Origin: Komagataeibacter intermedius TF2
GTDB taxonomy: Bacteria > Pseudomonadota > Alphaproteobacteria > Acetobacterales > Acetobacteraceae
Direction: 5' to 3'
Length of the DNA: 64,000 nt
Assembly: GCF_000964425.1 (NCBI RefSeq)
Contig: NZ_BANF01000048.1
Span: 1-64,000 of the forward strand
Positions 35,367-43,518 of this stretch are shown here, piece by piece. The first letter of the stretch is position 1. Every line of letters begins with the position of its first letter. The notes under the pieces are model-generated. The model did not search any database. It saw nothing but the letters and a program-made list of their open reading frames with translations, and was not told the origin of the DNA. The position numbers were made by a program, and so were the translations under genes.

Positions 35367-35840
35367 CTAGTTTGCATCGCGATGACGCATGTTGTCGATA
35401 ATCAGGATCGCAACACCGCAGTCAATCATGGCATCGGCAATGTTGAACACCGGCCATGACCAGCCAAAGGCATGGGCGTCAATGAAATCGACCACCGCGC
35501 CAAAGCGCAACCGGTCAATGACATTGCCGATGGCACCGCCCATGATCATGCCCAGCGCCACCGCCACCCACCGACGCGGAGTGCGCGCAAGCCATACCGC
35601 AAGCCCCGCCACGATCACCAGCGCCGCGACCGAGAAGATGATCCGCCCCGCAGCGCCCGCGCCACCCAGCATGCCAAATGTAATGGCGTGGTTCCACACC
35701 ATGGTCAGGTTCAGCACCGGCAGCAGCGGCACGCTTACGCGCGCCGGCAGGTCATAGACATTCAGTATCCAGAACTTGCTGGCCTGGTCGGCCGCCAGCG
35801 CACCCAGCAGGCAGGCACCGCCCAGAACACGGTTGTTCAT
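35367..35840 (-). CDS. lspA: Lipoprotein signal peptidase
   Basis: A 157-residue inner-membrane aspartic protease that removes signal peptides from prolipoproteins. Four hydrophobic segments are present. The conserved blocks are AADQASKFWI, MVWNHAITFG (with His where many have Asn-x-Gly-Ala), GNVIDRLRFGAVVDFID and FNIADAMI; the catalytic aspartates are Asp118 and Asp136. The ATG at 35840 lies five bases after the ileS stop, so the two are translated from one message. The pair ileS-lspA is a widely conserved arrangement. Confidence 0.96.
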   Translation of the reverse strand: MNNRVLGGACLLGALAADQASKFWILNVYDLPARVSVPLLPVLNLTMVWNHAITFGMLGGAGAAGRIIFSVAALVIVAGLAVWLARTPRRWVAVALGMIMGGAIGNVIDRLRFGAVVDFIDAHAFGWSWPVFNIADAMIDCGVAILIIDNMRHRDAN

Positions 35841-35845
35841 GAAGG

Positions 35846-38719
35846 TTACGCCCCGTCCTGCACCACATCGACACAGCGCAGGCACAGTTCGGGATGGGCG
35901 CTGTCCCGTCCCACTTCCTCCAGCACCTTCCAGCAGCGCGCGCATTTATGGCCCGCCGCAACACTGATGGTGGGAATGCCGTGCGGCACGCCTTCCTGCG
36001 CCCCATCCTCGCCAAGGTAGATCGACCCGGCGCCCGCGATGATGGTGACATCCGCCTGCGAGACAATGGTCAGTTCCGCCCAGTCCACGCCTTCAAACCG
36101 GGCCGCTTCCGCTTCCGACAGTGGCAGGTCGAGTGCGGCCTGCAGCGATGACTTGACCAGCCCGTCGCGACGCGCGGTTTCGATTTCGGTCGTGATGACA
36201 CGGCGCACCGCACGCAGCATGGCCCAGCGTTCACCCAGCGCGTCATCGTGCCACTGCGTCGGCAGTTCGGGGAACGGCTGCAGGTGGATGCTTTCGGAAT
36301 TGCCGGGACGGGCCAGCCATGCCTCTTCCGCCGTGAAGACCAGCACGGGGGCAAGCCATGCGCACAGGCAGCGATGCAACTGGTCCAGCACGGTGCGCGC
36401 CGCGCGCCGCTTCAGGCTGGATGCGCCATCACAGTAGATGGTGTCCTTGCGCACATCGAAATAGAAGGCCGACAGGTCAGCGGCGCAGAAACCGTGCAGC
36501 GCGGGATAGACGCCCACCCATTCATGCGTTTCCACCGCGCGGGCCACAAGGCTGCCCAGTTCGGACATGCGGTGCAGGACCCAGCGTTCAAGTTCGGGCA
36601 GCTGTTCGTAAGGTACACGCTCGGCTTCGGTGAAGCCGTCCAGCGCACCCAGCAACCAGCGCAGCGTATTGCGCAGGCGACGGTAGAGTTCGCCCTGCTG
36701 CTTGAGGATTTCCTTGCCGATGCGCAGGTCCTCGTTGGTGTCCGAGTTCATGACCCACAGGCGCAGGATGTCGGCGCCAAGGCTGTCATTCACGTCCTGC
36801 GGCGCGATAACATTGCCCAGCGACTTGGACATCTTGCGACCCTGCTCGTCCAGCACGAAGCCATTGGTGACCAGCGCCTTGTACGGGGCCACGCCACGGG
36901 TGCCGACACTTTCCAGCAGCGAGGACTGGAACCAGCCACGATGCTGGTCGGAACCTTCCAGATACAGGTCGGCCGGGAACGGCATGTCGCCATGGCCCAG
37001 CACGAAGGCATGGGTCGAACCGCTTTCAAACCATACATCGACAATATCGAACACCTGCTCGTAATCGTCGGGATTGCGGCCATCGCCAAGAAAGCGCGAG
37101 GCGGGGGAACTGTACCACGCATCCGCCCCTTCGGCGCGGAAGGCTTCGACAATGCGCTCCATCACCGCAGCGTCGCGCAGGACCTCGCCCGTGCGCTTTT
37201 CCACGAATACGGCAATCGGCACGCCCCACGCGCGCTGGCGGCTGATGCACCAGTCTGGGCGGCCCGCCACCATGGAGGTCAGGCGGTTACGCGCCTGGGC
37301 CGGCACGAATGTCACCTTTTCCAGCGCCGTCAGTGCGCGGTCACGCAGGTGCCCGTCGCCATCCATGCGGATGAACCACTGCGGGGTGGCGCGATAGATG
37401 ATCGGCGCGCGTGACCGCCACGAATGCGGGTAGGAATGCACCAGCGTGGCCCGGGCCACCAGCCCGCTTGGCGCGGTGCCTGCCGCAACAGCACGCTGCA
37501 TGGCCTCCAGCAGCGCCTGGCAGACCGGCTCGGCCGCCTTGAACACATGGCCACCGGCGAACAGCGGCACCCAGTCGGCATAGCGGCCATCGTCCATCAC
37601 CAGTTCGGTGATCTCGAGGCCATGGGCACGGCCGAGGTTGAAGTCGTCTTCGCCATGGGCCGGGGCAGTGTGCACCAGACCGGTGCCCGCCTCGGTCGTG
37701 ACATGCGCGCCGGGCAGCAGCGGAACGTCGAAATCATATCCCTGCCCACGCAGCGGATGGGCGCAGATGGCACCTTCCAGCGCGCTGCCGGGCAGTGTGT
37801 ACAGCACATGGTGGGCCGTAACATTCGCCGCCTCGCAGAACGGGGCGATCAGGTCCTCGGCCACCAGCACGCGGGCTTCGGGTTCCAGCGTCGCGTTGTC
37901 GCCCACGCCATCGACGCGCACCACGGCATAGGTGATGTCGGGGCCATAGGCGATGGCGCGGTTGGCGGGGATGGTCCACGGGGTGGTGGTCCAGATCACC
38001 GCCGCCACGTCCTGCAGCGCTTTGGCGGGCGTGGGGTCGGTCACGATGGGAAACGCCACGTGAATGGCGGTGGATTCGTGGTCGCGGTATTCGATTTCGG
38101 CTTCGGCCAGCGCGGTTTTTTCAACCGGACTCCACATGACCGGGCGCAGGCCACGGTACAGCAGGCCATTGAGCAGGAATTTGCCGATTTCCCCAGCGAT
38201 CGCCGCCTCGGATGAAAAATCCATGGTGGCGTAACGGTTCGCCCATTCCGCCTGCACGCCCAGCCTGCGGAACTCACTGGCCTGGATGTCCAGCCATTTC
38301 TGGGCGTAGGCGCGGCATTCGGCACGGAACTGCAGCACCGGCACGCTGTCCTTGTCCTGCCCGCGCTTGCGGTATTCTTCCTCGATCTTCCATTCGATCG
38401 GCAGGCCGTGGCAGTCCCAGCCCGGCACGTAATGGATGCCATAGCCCGACATGCGGTGGGCGCGATTGATCACGTCCTTGAGGATCTTGTTCAGCGCGTG
38501 CCCGATATGCAGGTGCCCGTTGGCATAGGGCGGGCCGTCATGCAGCATGAACACGTCACGGCCGCGCGCCTGCGCGAACAGGCGGTCATCGAGCTTCTCG
38601 CTCTCCCATCCCGCCAGAATCTCCGGCTCCCGCCTGGGCAGATTGCCCCGCATGGGAAAGGAAGTGGTCGGCAGGAAGACCGTCTCCCGATAGAGATCCT
38701 GTGGTTTTGACTCGGACAT
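35846..38719 (-). CDS. ileS: Isoleucyl-tRNA synthetase
   Basis: A 957-residue class I synthetase. The HIGH motif lies in PYANGHLHIGHALN near residue 65 and KMSKS is at 629-633 (KMSKSLGN). The editing CP1 domain, with WTTTPWTIPANRAIAYG, is between them, and the C terminus has zinc-ligand cysteines (KCARCWK and ELCLRCVD). This bacterial-type enzyme (IleS1-like) is of usual length. The start at 38719 begins SESKPQDLYRETVFLP. It precedes lspA by five bases and follows ribF by 90 bases; ribF-ileS-lspA is a common order in proteobacteria. Confidence 0.97.
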   Translation of the reverse strand: MSESKPQDLYRETVFLPTTSFPMRGNLPRREPEILAGWESEKLDDRLFAQARGRDVFMLHDGPPYANGHLHIGHALNKILKDVINRAHRMSGYGIHYVPGWDCHGLPIEWKIEEEYRKRGQDKDSVPVLQFRAECRAYAQKWLDIQASEFRRLGVQAEWANRYATMDFSSEAAIAGEIGKFLLNGLLYRGLRPVMWSPVEKTALAEAEIEYRDHESTAIHVAFPIVTDPTPAKALQDVAAVIWTTTPWTIPANRAIAYGPDITYAVVRVDGVGDNATLEPEARVLVAEDLIAPFCEAANVTAHHVLYTLPGSALEGAICAHPLRGQGYDFDVPLLPGAHVTTEAGTGLVHTAPAHGEDDFNLGRAHGLEITELVMDDGRYADWVPLFAGGHVFKAAEPVCQALLEAMQRAVAAGTAPSGLVARATLVHSYPHSWRSRAPIIYRATPQWFIRMDGDGHLRDRALTALEKVTFVPAQARNRLTSMVAGRPDWCISRQRAWGVPIAVFVEKRTGEVLRDAAVMERIVEAFRAEGADAWYSSPASRFLGDGRNPDDYEQVFDIVDVWFESGSTHAFVLGHGDMPFPADLYLEGSDQHRGWFQSSLLESVGTRGVAPYKALVTNGFVLDEQGRKMSKSLGNVIAPQDVNDSLGADILRLWVMNSDTNEDLRIGKEILKQQGELYRRLRNTLRWLLGALDGFTEAERVPYEQLPELERWVLHRMSELGSLVARAVETHEWVGVYPALHGFCAADLSAFYFDVRKDTIYCDGASSLKRRAARTVLDQLHRCLCAWLAPVLVFTAEEAWLARPGNSESIHLQPFPELPTQWHDDALGERWAMLRAVRRVITTEIETARRDGLVKSSLQAALDLPLSEAEAARFEGVDWAELTIVSQADVTIIAGAGSIYLGEDGAQEGVPHGIPTISVAAGHKCARCWKVLEEVGRDSAHPELCLRCVDVVQDGA

Positions 38720-38809
38720 GGCCTGTTCTGTTCTTCTGGCAAGGGGAAGTGCATGCGCGGCCACCGGCCCGCGTGCAGGAAACCTTATGGAGACCACGGT
38801 GGTGCGTGG

Positions 38810-39769
38810 TCAAGTTCTGGCGGATATGGGTGCGAATTCGTGGGTGGACAGGTATGCCATCGCCTGCGTGCAGTCGCGCGCGATCTGCTCCTTCAGCGCG
38901 TCCAGCCCGTCAAAGCGACGTTCGGCCCGCAGCAGGGTATGCAGCGCCACCGACAGGGTCTGGCCATACAGGTCGCCCGAGAAGCCCAGCAGGTGAACCT
39001 CCAGCCGGCTTTCCTGTCCATCATTGATGGTGGGCCTGCGCCCGATATTGGCCACGCCGGGACAGACCTGGCCATCCGCCATGCGCACGCTGACGGCATA
39101 AACCCCCCGCGCGGGTTCCAGATGACGGCCCAGCGCGATATTGGCAGTGGGGAAACCCAGCAGGCGGCCGCGCTTGTCCCCATGCTGGACCACGCCGCGA
39201 ATCGACCATGGACGGCCCAGTTCCTCCGCCGCGCGTTCGGGATAGCCATCCTGCAGCAGCCTGCGGATGCGGCTTGATGAATATGGTCCCAGCGCATCCG
39301 ACAGCGGGGGCACGACACTCAGGCCGATGCCCAGTTCGGCGGTCCGTTCGGTCAGGAAGGCGACATTGCCCCGCCTGCGGTGGCCAAAGGCGAAATCCAT
39401 GCCGCAGGCGACATGGTGCAGGCCCAGCCCTTCATGCAGCACACGGGTGACGAATTCCTCGGCGCTCATGGCGCTGAATTCACGATCGAACCCGATCTGG
39501 AACACGTGCCGGACCCCAAGCGCGGACAGCGCGGCAAAGCGTTCCTGTGGCAGTGTCAGGCGAAAGGGCGGGTCCTGCGGGCGGAACAGCTCGCGCGGGT
39601 GCGGCTCGAACGTCACGACCGCCAGTTCACGCTCGGGCCGGGCTGCATGCAGGGCATGAACCAGATGGGCATGCCCCAGGTGCACGCCATCAAAATTACC
39701 CAGCGCCGCAACCATGCCCCGCGCGCTGTCGGGAATGTTGCGCCAGTCAGTATGCAGGTGCGCCTTCAT
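38810..39769 (-). CDS. ribF: Bifunctional riboflavin kinase / FAD synthetase
   Basis: A 319-residue enzyme that phosphorylates riboflavin to FMN and adenylylates it to FAD. The N-terminal nucleotidyltransferase fold has GNFDGVHLGHAHLV near residue 30 and SSSRIRRLLQDG, the counterpart of the ISSTxIR motif. The C-terminal flavokinase domain carries LLGFPTANIALG and GVANIGRRPTI. The start overlaps the mtnC stop by four bases, so it is coupled to the methionine-salvage genes upstream and probably co-transcribed with ileS downstream. Confidence 0.96.
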   Translation of the reverse strand: MKAHLHTDWRNIPDSARGMVAALGNFDGVHLGHAHLVHALHAARPERELAVVTFEPHPRELFRPQDPPFRLTLPQERFAALSALGVRHVFQIGFDREFSAMSAEEFVTRVLHEGLGLHHVACGMDFAFGHRRRGNVAFLTERTAELGIGLSVVPPLSDALGPYSSSRIRRLLQDGYPERAAEELGRPWSIRGVVQHGDKRGRLLGFPTANIALGRHLEPARGVYAVSVRMADGQVCPGVANIGRRPTINDGQESRLEVHLLGFSGDLYGQTLSVALHTLLRAERRFDGLDALKEQIARDCTQAMAYLSTHEFAPISART

Positions 39770-40482
39770 GCCTGCCCCGCGCGGGGCAGGCCAAAGCGTT
39801 CGGCCACTTCATCCAGCGTCGCGGCCACGGGATGGGTCGTGCCCGGCTGCGTGCCGTCCTGCGGGCGCACGATCTGGCACGTGCGCAGGCCCGCCTGCGC
39901 TGCCGCATCCAGTTCGGCCACCACATCGGACAGGAACAGGACGTCGCCCGCCTGCCACTGCGCGTCCTGCAGGATGTTGACGTAGCTGCGCGCGTCCCGC
40001 TTGCCGCCCATCTGCAGGTCATAGAAGCCGACGAACACGCTGCTCAGATCACCTTCGGTCGTATGGCCATAGATCAGCTTCTGTGCTGTGACCGAACCCG
40101 ATGAATATACCGCCAGCGCCAGCCCTGCCGCCGCCCAGCAGCGCAGCGCGGGCGTCACGTCGGGATACAGCGCGGCCTTCAGCACGCCATCGGCATAGCC
40201 CTGCGCCCAGACCATGCCCTGCAATGCCTTGAGCGGGGCGACCTTGGCATCGGCATCCATCCATGCCTCAAGCTGGCGCAGCGGCGGCACACCGGGGGCA
40301 AGGCGGGCGATTTCCGCCACCTGCGTGCGCACATCCGGGTCGTCCGCATGCGTGCGCAGCAGGCCCGGCAGCGCCTTGCGGGCATAGGGGAACAATGTGT
40401 CATGGACGAAGGAAACCGGTATGGTCGTTCCCTCAATATCCAGCAGCACCGCGCGTACTGGCGGCTGCGTGGCCTGGGTCAC
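39766..40482 (-). CDS. mtnC: Enolase-phosphatase E1 (methionine salvage)
   Basis: A 238-residue HAD-family enzyme that enolises and dephosphorylates 2,3-diketo-5-methylthiopentyl-1-phosphate to the acireductone. The HAD nucleophile motif is LLDIEGTT with Asp15 and Glu17, followed by FVHDTLFPYA. SSGSVTAQKLIYGH is motif II with the motif III lysine, and FLSDVVAELDAA is the acidic motif. It begins with GTG at 40482, preceded by GGGAG; no better ATG exists. It lies 23 bases downstream of mtnD and overlaps ribF. Confidence 0.93.
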   Translation of the reverse strand: MTQATQPPVRAVLLDIEGTTIPVSFVHDTLFPYARKALPGLLRTHADDPDVRTQVAEIARLAPGVPPLRQLEAWMDADAKVAPLKALQGMVWAQGYADGVLKAALYPDVTPALRCWAAAGLALAVYSSGSVTAQKLIYGHTTEGDLSSVFVGFYDLQMGGKRDARSYVNILQDAQWQAGDVLFLSDVVAELDAAAQAGLRTCQIVRPQDGTQPGTTHPVAATLDEVAERFGLPRAGQA

Positions 40483-40505
40483 GTTCTCATCTCCCTCAGT
40501 GCGGC

Positions 40506-41048
40506 TCAGGCTTCAACGGGGAAGCGGACCGCGATGTCACTTCCGGTATACTGCGCGATCCACCCATCGGGGTTGGTGAATACGCGCAGGGTCACGAAAT
40601 CCGGGGTCTCGCCCCCATCAAACCAGTGGGGAATACCGGCAGGCACCGAAATCAGGTCCCCCGCCGTGCAGCGCACGTCATATACGCGCCCGCCCACATG
40701 CATGATGAAATCCCCCTGTCCATGCACGAAAAACCGGACCTCATCCTCGCTATGGACATGTTCGGACAGGTATTTGCTGCGCGCCTGCGCCCAGCCCTGC
40801 GTGTCGGGCCCGACACGCAGCACATCGGCCGACCCCGCCCCCGTCTCCCCCATCAGCTGGTCAAGATAGGGGCGGTAGGCATCGAGTACCTCGGCTTCGG
40901 ATGCGGTGCGCGGGGGCACGACGGGACTGTCCCAGCGTTCGAAGCGCACGTTGATCGCCGCGAGTTCGGATGCGATCCGTTTGGGATCGGTCAGGTGGAT
41001 GATGGGCGTGCCGGGATTGTTATCGGCATAGACGTTCAGGCTGCTCAT
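40506..41048 (-). CDS. mtnD: Acireductone dioxygenase
   Basis: A 180-residue cupin dioxygenase that converts the acireductone to the keto-acid precursor of methionine plus formate (with iron) or to an off-pathway product plus CO (with nickel). The metal ligands are His97, His99 and Glu103 in EHVHSEDEVRFF and His141 in GIPHWFDGG, essentially the numbering of the Klebsiella enzyme. The ATG at 41048 overlaps the mtnB stop. Which metal is used cannot be told from the sequence. Confidence 0.95.
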   Translation of the reverse strand: MSSLNVYADNNPGTPIIHLTDPKRIASELAAINVRFERWDSPVVPPRTASEAEVLDAYRPYLDQLMGETGAGSADVLRVGPDTQGWAQARSKYLSEHVHSEDEVRFFVHGQGDFIMHVGGRVYDVRCTAGDLISVPAGIPHWFDGGETPDFVTLRVFTNPDGWIAQYTGSDIAVRFPVEA

Positions 41049-41668
41049 CGGATCTTCCTTTTTTCCAGTTCGCAGGCCAGCAGGAATTCCAGCCCCTCCA
41101 GCCGGGCCAGCGCGGTGTCCATGTCCTTCCCCCACACGTACACCCCATGCCCGCGGATGATGTAGCCCGCGCGCATGCCATCCAGATGCGGGGCCACGAC
41201 ATCGGACAGGCGGGCAATGTCCTGGTCATTGTCGAATACGGGCACATGCACCCGTGCCGCATGCGTGATCTGCCCTGCGAAGACCTTCTGCACTTCGTAG
41301 TCTTCCAGCACCAGCGCATCCCCACCCAGCCGCGACAGCACGGTGGAGGCGACGGAATGACCATGCAGCACCGCGCCCGCATCGGGGTCATGGGCATAGA
41401 TCTGGCAATGCAGCAGGGTTTCGGCGCTGGGCCGGTCGCCTGCGGTCAGGGCCCTGCCCGCCGCATCGACGCATATCACCCCGTCCGGCCCCAGCAGCCC
41501 CTTGTGCCCGCCCGAACGCGTGATGGCGAGGTTGCCGTCAGGCAGGCGGATGCTGATATTGCCGGCCGTGGCGGGCACCCAGCCGAAACGGTCCATGCGC
41601 CGGCCCGCCGCGATGATCCGGTCCACCGCCCGGCAGTACGCCCCCGCCGGGAACACTGCGTTATCCAT
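41045..41668 (-). CDS. mtnB: Methylthioribulose-1-phosphate dehydratase
   Basis: A 207-residue class II aldolase-fold zinc enzyme that dehydrates 5-methylthioribulose 1-phosphate in methionine salvage. The family opening IIAAGRRMDRFGWVPATAGN and SGGHKG are visible, with zinc ligands in LHGHSVAST and a C-terminal histidine in IRGHGVYVWG. The start at 41668 matches the family N terminus. The genes mtnB-mtnD-mtnC form a tight block, but mtnP, mtnA, mtnK and the final aminotransferase are not in the window, so the first half of the pathway must be encoded elsewhere. Confidence 0.93.
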   Translation of the reverse strand: MDNAVFPAGAYCRAVDRIIAAGRRMDRFGWVPATAGNISIRLPDGNLAITRSGGHKGLLGPDGVICVDAAGRALTAGDRPSAETLLHCQIYAHDPDAGAVLHGHSVASTVLSRLGGDALVLEDYEVQKVFAGQITHAARVHVPVFDNDQDIARLSDVVAPHLDGMRAGYIIRGHGVYVWGKDMDTALARLEGLEFLLACELEKRKIR

Positions 41669-41708
41669 TACGCCGCCCATCCGCGCGGCACAGGCGCGCA
41701 ATCCATCA

Positions 41709-41954
41709 TCATTTTACGTTATTGGCCGAATGCTGCGGCGCTTCGGAAAAGGAGGCGTCCTTGTCCTTGCCCGGTCCCTGGATATGGCCGGTCGGCACCG
41801 GGTCTTCCGGGGCATCATCGGCCATGTTCTTCTTGAACGACTTGATCCCGCGCGCCATGTCCCCCATGAGCGAACTGATCTTGCCACCGCCGCCAAACAG
41901 TACCAGCACCACCGCCAGCACGATCAGCCAATGTCCCCAGCTCAAGCTACCCAT
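41709..41954 (-). CDS. tatA: Sec-independent protein translocase protein TatA
   Basis: An 81-residue TatA. It has a short N-terminal membrane helix ([19 protein letters not shown], residues about 6-24), then the amphipathic helix [20 protein letters not shown], with a polar, disordered tail. The FGGGGKI hinge is typical of TatA. It would form the pore for folded, twin-arginine proteins. tatB and tatC are not adjacent. The start at 41954 is where the family begins; a promoter-like sequence lies about 30 bases upstream. It is followed after 40 bases by mtnB. Confidence 0.9.
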   Translation of the reverse strand: MGSLSWGHWLIVLAVVLVLFGGGGKISSLMGDMARGIKSFKKNMADDAPEDPVPTGHIQGPGKDKDASFSEAPQHSANNVK

Positions 41955-41982
41955 CGCATCCCTCGATCCGCGTCCATGACGC

Positions 41983-42012
41983 AAAATACCGTATTGTCCA
42001 TCCGCCATCCAA
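41983..42012 (-). promoter_or_regulatory. Candidate sigma-70-type promoter for tatA
   Basis: On the minus strand TTGGAT (42007-42012) and TATTTT (41983-41988) are separated by 18 bases, ending about 28 bases ahead of the tatA start. They match the -35 and -10 consensus partially. It may also drive the mtnBDC genes. Confidence 0.4.
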
Positions 42013-42088
42013 TATGGCGGCGGCCTGCCCTACCCCGCCTATGTGAGGGGAGGCGCCACGATATGCAAGCACCCCCCAGTCTTACCGG

Positions 42089-42583
42089 TCAGCCTGCCGG
42101 CAGGATAAACCCGTAAGCAGGATAGACGGTTTTGCCCATGTCGTGAATGGGGGACCACCAGACCTTCACCCGCGACCAGTCATTGCGGGCCGAGACATCG
42201 ACCACCGGCTCGCCCCGACCAATGCGCCCGGGCACCCAGTTGGCCTGGTCCACCAGGACCTCACGCGGGCTGCGTACCGCGCGCACGACGGACACATGCC
42301 CGTCGGGCAGGCGGCCCGTGGCGCGGAACACCAGCACCGCCCCCGTCCTGGGCGCATGGCTGCGCGGATACCGGCCCTGCGCCTGCCCCCACCATGACGC
42401 GGCGGCGCCACTGAGCTGCACATGCGTGACCTGCCGTGCATAGGGCGCGCACTGCACCGCCCCGTGCCAGCCATGCCCGCTGCCGCCGCCCGCACATGCC
42501 GCAAGCGACAGCAGGCCGCCCGCCGCCATGATCCGTGCCAGTACTGTCCGCGCCAGTGCGGCCCGTGCCCATCCGCGCCTCAT
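42089..42583 (-). CDS. CHAP-domain putative lipoprotein
   Basis: A 164-residue exported protein. A hydrophobic N terminus with LSLAAC suggests a lipobox with the cysteine near residue 30. The mature domain resembles a CHAP amidase/peptidase fold: the catalytic cysteine is probably in AVQCAPYARQVT, the histidine in PDGHVSVVRAV, and the strand VLVDQANWVPG follows. CHAP enzymes cleave peptidoglycan cross-bridges or stems; some are only binding modules. The first ATG overlaps the recX stop by four bases, so the two genes are coupled although functionally unrelated. Confidence 0.8.
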   Translation of the reverse strand: MRRGWARAALARTVLARIMAAGGLLSLAACAGGGSGHGWHGAVQCAPYARQVTHVQLSGAAASWWGQAQGRYPRSHAPRTGAVLVFRATGRLPDGHVSVVRAVRSPREVLVDQANWVPGRIGRGEPVVDVSARNDWSRVKVWWSPIHDMGKTVYPAYGFILPAG

Positions 42584-43221
42584 GCCATCCTCATGCGCAT
42601 GATCCTGTCCTCCGCCTCTTCCAGTTCCATGTCCAGCGCCCTGCGGGCCGTATCATGCGTGAAACCCGCGCGCGCCATGGCATCCATCGCGCGGCGGTAG
42701 CGCCTGTCCACCTCGTCCCCGTTCGCATCGGGGCGCACGAAAGGGCCGGCGCGACGTTTGCGGGCGAAGACAAGGGCCGCGGCCAGCTCGGTTTCCTGCC
42801 CTTCCCCGTCACGCGGGCCGAGGGCTTCCTCCACCGCGCGGTCCACCGTGGCCTCATCCACGCCACGCACGCCCAGATGGGCGGCGACCATGCGGCGCGA
42901 GCGGCCCGCGCGGACAAGGGACCGGGCGCGGAATTCGGAAAAGCGGGCGTCATCCACCGCGCCCAGCCCCTCCATGTCGGCCACGACTGCGGCAATGGCG
43001 CCGCGCGCGGGCAGCACGGCCTGGACAGCTTCATGTTCATCCATGCCGCTGCTGACCGCGCGCCGCACCCAGCGGTCGACATGACGCGACAGCATCCGTT
43101 CCACGCCCGCGCGGGTTGCGGAAAAACGGGCAAGATAGGCAAGAGCCACCTCACGCAGCCTGACGGCATCGGGCGCGGGGGCAAGCGGTCGGGGTGCGGA
43201 GCGGGAAGGACGGGCCACCAT
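42580..43221 (-). CDS. recX: Regulatory protein RecX
   Basis: A 213-residue helical protein with three tandem three-helix repeats, as in RecX, which limits RecA filament growth. Segments such as LREVALAYLARFSATRAGVERML, MEGLGAVDDARFSEFRARSLVRAG and ARRALDMELEEAEDRIMRMRMA fit the repeats. The N terminus is basic (PSRSAPRPLAP). recA is not adjacent. It is the first gene of the long minus-strand run and is divergent from argD over 297 bases. Confidence 0.88.
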   Translation of the reverse strand: MVARPSRSAPRPLAPAPDAVRLREVALAYLARFSATRAGVERMLSRHVDRWVRRAVSSGMDEHEAVQAVLPARGAIAAVVADMEGLGAVDDARFSEFRARSLVRAGRSRRMVAAHLGVRGVDEATVDRAVEEALGPRDGEGQETELAAALVFARKRRAGPFVRPDANGDEVDRRYRRAMDAMARAGFTHDTARRALDMELEEAEDRIMRMRMA

Positions 43222-43316
43222 GGTCCCTACTGTGCCACAGCCATGCGCCCGCGCCCATGATTATGCGCGGATGTATGGCTGCCATGGCCCCAGCGGGGGC
43301 GGAAATGGCGCGAAGG

Positions 43317-43345
43317 TTGCATTTCGCACAGGCGGGCCATATTCT
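43317..43345 (+). promoter_or_regulatory. Candidate promoter for argDF
   Basis: TTGCAT (43317-43322) and TATTCT (43340-43345) are separated by exactly 17 bases. Transcription would begin near 43352, leaving a leader of about 165 bases before argD. Confidence 0.45.
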
Positions 43346-43351
43346 CTCTCC

Positions 43352-43518
43352 TTTCCGGATCTGCATGCGCAGACAGGACGGCGCGACGGGTCGCGTCGCC
43401 CTGATGCAGTAGCCGGAGAAATCGGAAAACGGCATATGCCCACCCCGATGGCGGTGGGCCGTTTTCGTTTCTGAACCCTGATCCTTTTTTCTTTGACCTG
43501 AAATCACAAGGCTGTTCC
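43352..43518 (+). promoter_or_regulatory. Structured leader of argDF, possible attenuator
   Basis: Three hairpins can form: TCTGC/GCAGA (43360-43373), a 12-base stem with one mismatch and one GU pair (43375-43402, loop CGGG), and a long terminator-like hairpin in which GAAAACGG (43425-43432) and CCCACC pair with GGTGGG and CCGTTTTC (43453-43466). CTGCAT at 43361-43366 can instead pair with ATGCAG at 43404-43409, giving an alternative fold. A 15-codon frame, 43365-43412, reads MRRQDGATGRVALMQ and contains three arginine codons. This suggests arginine-responsive attenuation, but no good Shine-Dalgarno precedes that frame and the T run after the third hairpin is interrupted. No known riboswitch class was recognised. 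Confidence 0.4.

Noticed and set aside
42101-42110. Short palindromes at the CHAP gene 3' end as a terminator
   Set aside because: No T run and the stem is part of the coding end; too short to claim.
43436-43474. A 12-codon frame (MPTPMAVGRFRF) inside the third argD leader hairpin as a leader peptide
   Set aside because: The nearest GGAG is 17 bases upstream, too far to be a good ribosome binding site, and the frame is largely a consequence of the hairpin sequence.
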